From NCBI GenBank assembly GCA_009996555.1, contig JAACZX010000526.1, positions 1 through 6,774 of the forward strand: 6,774 bases of DNA, read 5' to 3'. The DNA is from Chitinophagaceae bacterium. Lineage in GTDB: Bacteria; Bacteroidota; Bacteroidia; Chitinophagales; Chitinophagaceae. The notes beneath the pieces are model-generated. The model saw nothing but the letters and a program-made list of their open reading frames with translations. It did no database searches and was not told where the DNA came from. This document shows, one piece after another, positions 5,338 to 6,774 of the stretch. A program made the position numbers and the translations under genes. Within the stretch, counting starts at the first letter, position 1, and every line of letters begins with the position of its first letter.

Positions 5338-5973
5338 ATGCGCATAAAAGTCTGCGGTATGACCGAACTGGAGCAATTGCAACAACTGGGCGACCTGGGT
5401 GTTGAATTTGCTGGTATGATCTTCTATCATAAATCGCCAAGGTTTGTGTTGCGTACGCTTACGGGTGAGCAGGTGAAAAGGGCAAAATTGAAAGTGTATA
5501 AAGTGGGTGTGTTTGTGAATGCTTCGTATGATGAGATCATCAACCATGTTGAGAATTTTGGTTTGGATATGGTGCAACTGCACGGTGATGAAACGCCGAA
5601 GTTTTGTGAAAAGGTGAGTGATTATATTTCGGTGATCAAAGCATTTCGGATTACGGATGATGATAACATACAATGGATGATCAAGGATTATGTGGAGGCC
5701 TGCGATATGTATATGTTCGATACGATGGGTGCAGGTTATGGTGGAACTGGCAAGAAGTTTAACTGGAATATGTTGAAAGGACTCGACATTGGTAAGCCGT
5801 TTTTCTTAAGTGGCGGTATTGAACCAACAGATGCAGAAGCAGTGAAAGAGTTTGCGAAAGAACCGGTGGCAAAGGACCTGTTTGCATTGGATATGAACAG
5901 TAAGTTTGAAATAAGTGCAGGTGTAAAGGATATGAGTTTGGTGAAGAAGTTTGTAGAGGAGGTGAGAGGATGA
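5338..5973 (+). CDS. trpF: Phosphoribosylanthranilate isomerase paralogue, second copy
   Basis: This is a second complete TrpF of 211 residues, lined up end to end with the first copy and sharing roughly half of its residues by eye. The general base Cys6 (IKVCGMT), VQLHGDETP (79-87), the general acid Asp128 in MFDTMGAGYGGTGKKFNW, FLSGGI (156-161) and DMNSKFE (185-191) are all kept, so it is probably an active isomerase and not a pseudogene. Differences cluster in the loop after beta-1 (FYHKSPRFVLRTLTGEQ), the 105-120 helix, and the segment after the phosphate loop (EPTDAEAVKEFAKEPVAKD). The divergence argues for an old duplication or an acquired second copy with a distinct role or substrate range; no such role can be read from the sequence. 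The ATG at 5338 aligns with the first copy's start. The stop overlaps another ATG in an ATGA (5970-5973) that opens only a 9-codon frame. Confidence 0.93.
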   Translation: MRIKVCGMTELEQLQQLGDLGVEFAGMIFYHKSPRFVLRTLTGEQVKRAKLKVYKVGVFVNASYDEIINHVENFGLDMVQLHGDETPKFCEKVSDYISVIKAFRITDDDNIQWMIKDYVEACDMYMFDTMGAGYGGTGKKFNWNMLKGLDIGKPFFLSGGIEPTDAEAVKEFAKEPVAKDLFALDMNSKFEISAGVKDMSLVKKFVEEVRG

Positions 5974-6089
5974 AGAAGCCGATAGTTGGCAGTGGTTAGT
6001 AGATAGAGGAAAGAAGTGGGAGATAAGAAGTAAGAAGAACTTGCAAGTCAGATGCCAGCGTTATTGTATAATGGTTAAAAAAAAGAAGC
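5974..6089. other. Purine-rich spacer after the trp genes, no terminator seen
   Basis: The ATG that overlaps the trpF2 stop (5970) runs only MKKPIVGSG to TAG at 5997-5999. It could be chance or the leftover start of a gene once coupled to trpF2. The next bases (GTTGGCAGTGGTTAGTAG, about 5984-6001) resemble the GGCAGT motif of the trpG insertion. An AG-rich stretch (about 6001-6040) follows. I see no convincing hairpin with a T-run, so the end of the trp transcript is not apparent here. Confidence 0.4.
6041..6072 (+). promoter_or_regulatory. Weak candidate promoter for the DUF1444-like gene
   Basis: TTGCAA (6041-6046) and TATAAT (6067-6072) are separated by 20 bases and lie just ahead of the start at 6090. 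The TATAAT is a sigma-70-like -10, not the Bacteroidota TAnnTTTG, and would leave an unusually short leader. This is a tentative call. Confidence 0.2.
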
Positions 6090-6774
6090 ATGCACTTTAC
6101 AGAAAATGATCTTGTTTTTCAGCTCTTCAAAAAAGCACTTGCTGATCATGAGTTTGTTGTTTCAGATATAACGGAAGACGAACTTGTTTGTATCGTGAAA
6201 GGTGATTTCGAGCTGACCGTTAGCCCGGATAACTTAAGAAAAGAGTTTGCACATGAAAATGATGAAAACGTAGTAATGGAATTTGCGGCAGCTATTGCTT
6301 CCGCAGGTGAGGAAATTCCAACTTGGGAAGTAGCAAAAGATAAGGTGTTTCCATCTTTCTTTCCCAGCGATTATGATTACGGCGAGTTTGTTAATTTTTC
6401 AGTTACTGAAATGTTCAATACTGTTTTTGTTTATGAAGAAAAGTTAAGTAAAAAATGGATCGATGAAGGTCAAGTTGACAAATGGGGAATTGACAGTGAG
6501 ACTTTAGTAAGGCATGCAAATGAAAACCTTGATAGAACGTTTGAGGAAGCTGAACTTGAGATTGAACTAATTGAAGGACGAAAGCTTGTTTTTTTGGAAA
6601 CTGTGGAAGAAACTAAAAAAGCTGTTTTTCTACTTTCTAAAAGACTTAAAGACAAAGTAAGTGAAGAGTTAGGCTGGCCGATTTATGCAGTAATTCCTGT
6701 GCGGGATTTTTTGTATCTATTTTCTGAGAAGGATTCTGAATTTTTTATTGAAAGAGTTGGTGGTGTTGTAATAC
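6090..6774 (+). CDS. DUF1444 (YtpQ-like) family protein, 5' part only
   Basis: The frame is open from ATG 6090 to the window edge: 228 codons with no stop, C-terminus missing. An ATG at 6071 lies in another frame and stops quickly, so 6090 is the likely start. The protein is acidic and soluble, with no signal peptide or membrane segment. Its N-terminus (MHFTENDLVFQLFKKALADH) is followed by a short strand region, VCIVKGDFELTVSPDNL (33-49). Nearer the edge, LIEGRKLVFLETVEETKKAVFLLSKRL and then WPIYAVIPVRDFLYLFSEKD resemble the conserved part of DUF1444, in which an RD-L-hydrophobic motif follows a helix-strand pair. Function in that family is not established. Codon use looks more AT-rich than in the trp genes, and the 116-base gap suggests a separate unit from the trp operon. 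The family call is moderate; a different uncharacterised family remains possible. Confidence 0.55.
   Translation, partial: MHFTENDLVFQLFKKALADHEFVVSDITEDELVCIVKGDFELTVSPDNLRKEFAHENDENVVMEFAAAIASAGEEIPTWEVAKDKVFPSFFPSDYDYGEFVNFSVTEMFNTVFVYEEKLSKKWIDEGQVDKWGIDSETLVRHANENLDRTFEEAELEIELIEGRKLVFLETVEETKKAVFLLSKRLKDKVSEELGWPIYAVIPVRDFLYLFSEKDSEFFIERVGGVVI

Noticed and set aside
5338..5973. Second trpF as a decaying pseudogene
   Set aside because: It is full length with no frameshift or stop, and all catalytic and phosphate-binding motifs are intact.
6470..6655. Ser-rich minus-strand open frame of 61 codons
   Set aside because: It lies antisense to the DUF1444-like gene, has low-complexity composition, and shows no independent sign of coding.

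Overview
The window carries most of a tryptophan biosynthesis operon from a member of the Bacteroidota, probably of the Chitinophagaceae type. This placement is an inference. It rests on the protein styles, the A-rich start contexts without Shine-Dalgarno sequences, a TAnnTTTG-type promoter element, and several dispersed short repeats typical of that phylum. No taxonomic marker gene is present.

Layout: on the minus strand, positions 1-324 hold the 5' part of a secreted DUF2147 protein. A divergent intergenic region of about 310 bases follows. On the plus strand this region contains a 19-codon leader peptide (458-517) with three consecutive Trp codons, then an intrinsic terminator (551-577) before trpE. 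The structural genes follow in one direction: trpE (637), trpG (2089), trpD (2798), trpC (3846), a first trpF (4631) and a second, divergent trpF (5338). trpB and trpA are not in the window. After a 116-base gap the right edge holds the 5' part of a DUF1444-like (YtpQ-like) protein.

The encoded enzymes would convert chorismate to 1-(2-carboxyphenylamino)-1-deoxyribulose-5-phosphate (TrpE/TrpG anthranilate synthase, TrpD, TrpF) and on to indole-3-glycerol phosphate (TrpC). The final tryptophan synthase step must be encoded elsewhere.

The most interesting feature is the leader. Its geometry fits classical ribosome-mediated transcription attenuation. The Trp codons lie in the 5' arm of a long leader stem. 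A GC-rich segment just behind them can pair with the 5' arm of the terminator and so prevent termination. The best-known examples of this mechanism are in Proteobacteria, so finding it in a Bacteroidota-type genome is notable.

The second theme is repeat invasion. Nearly every gene junction in the operon holds a short dispersed-type repeat or hairpin. Three such elements have apparently been absorbed into coding sequence, at the trpE C-terminus, the trpG N-terminus, and inside trpG.
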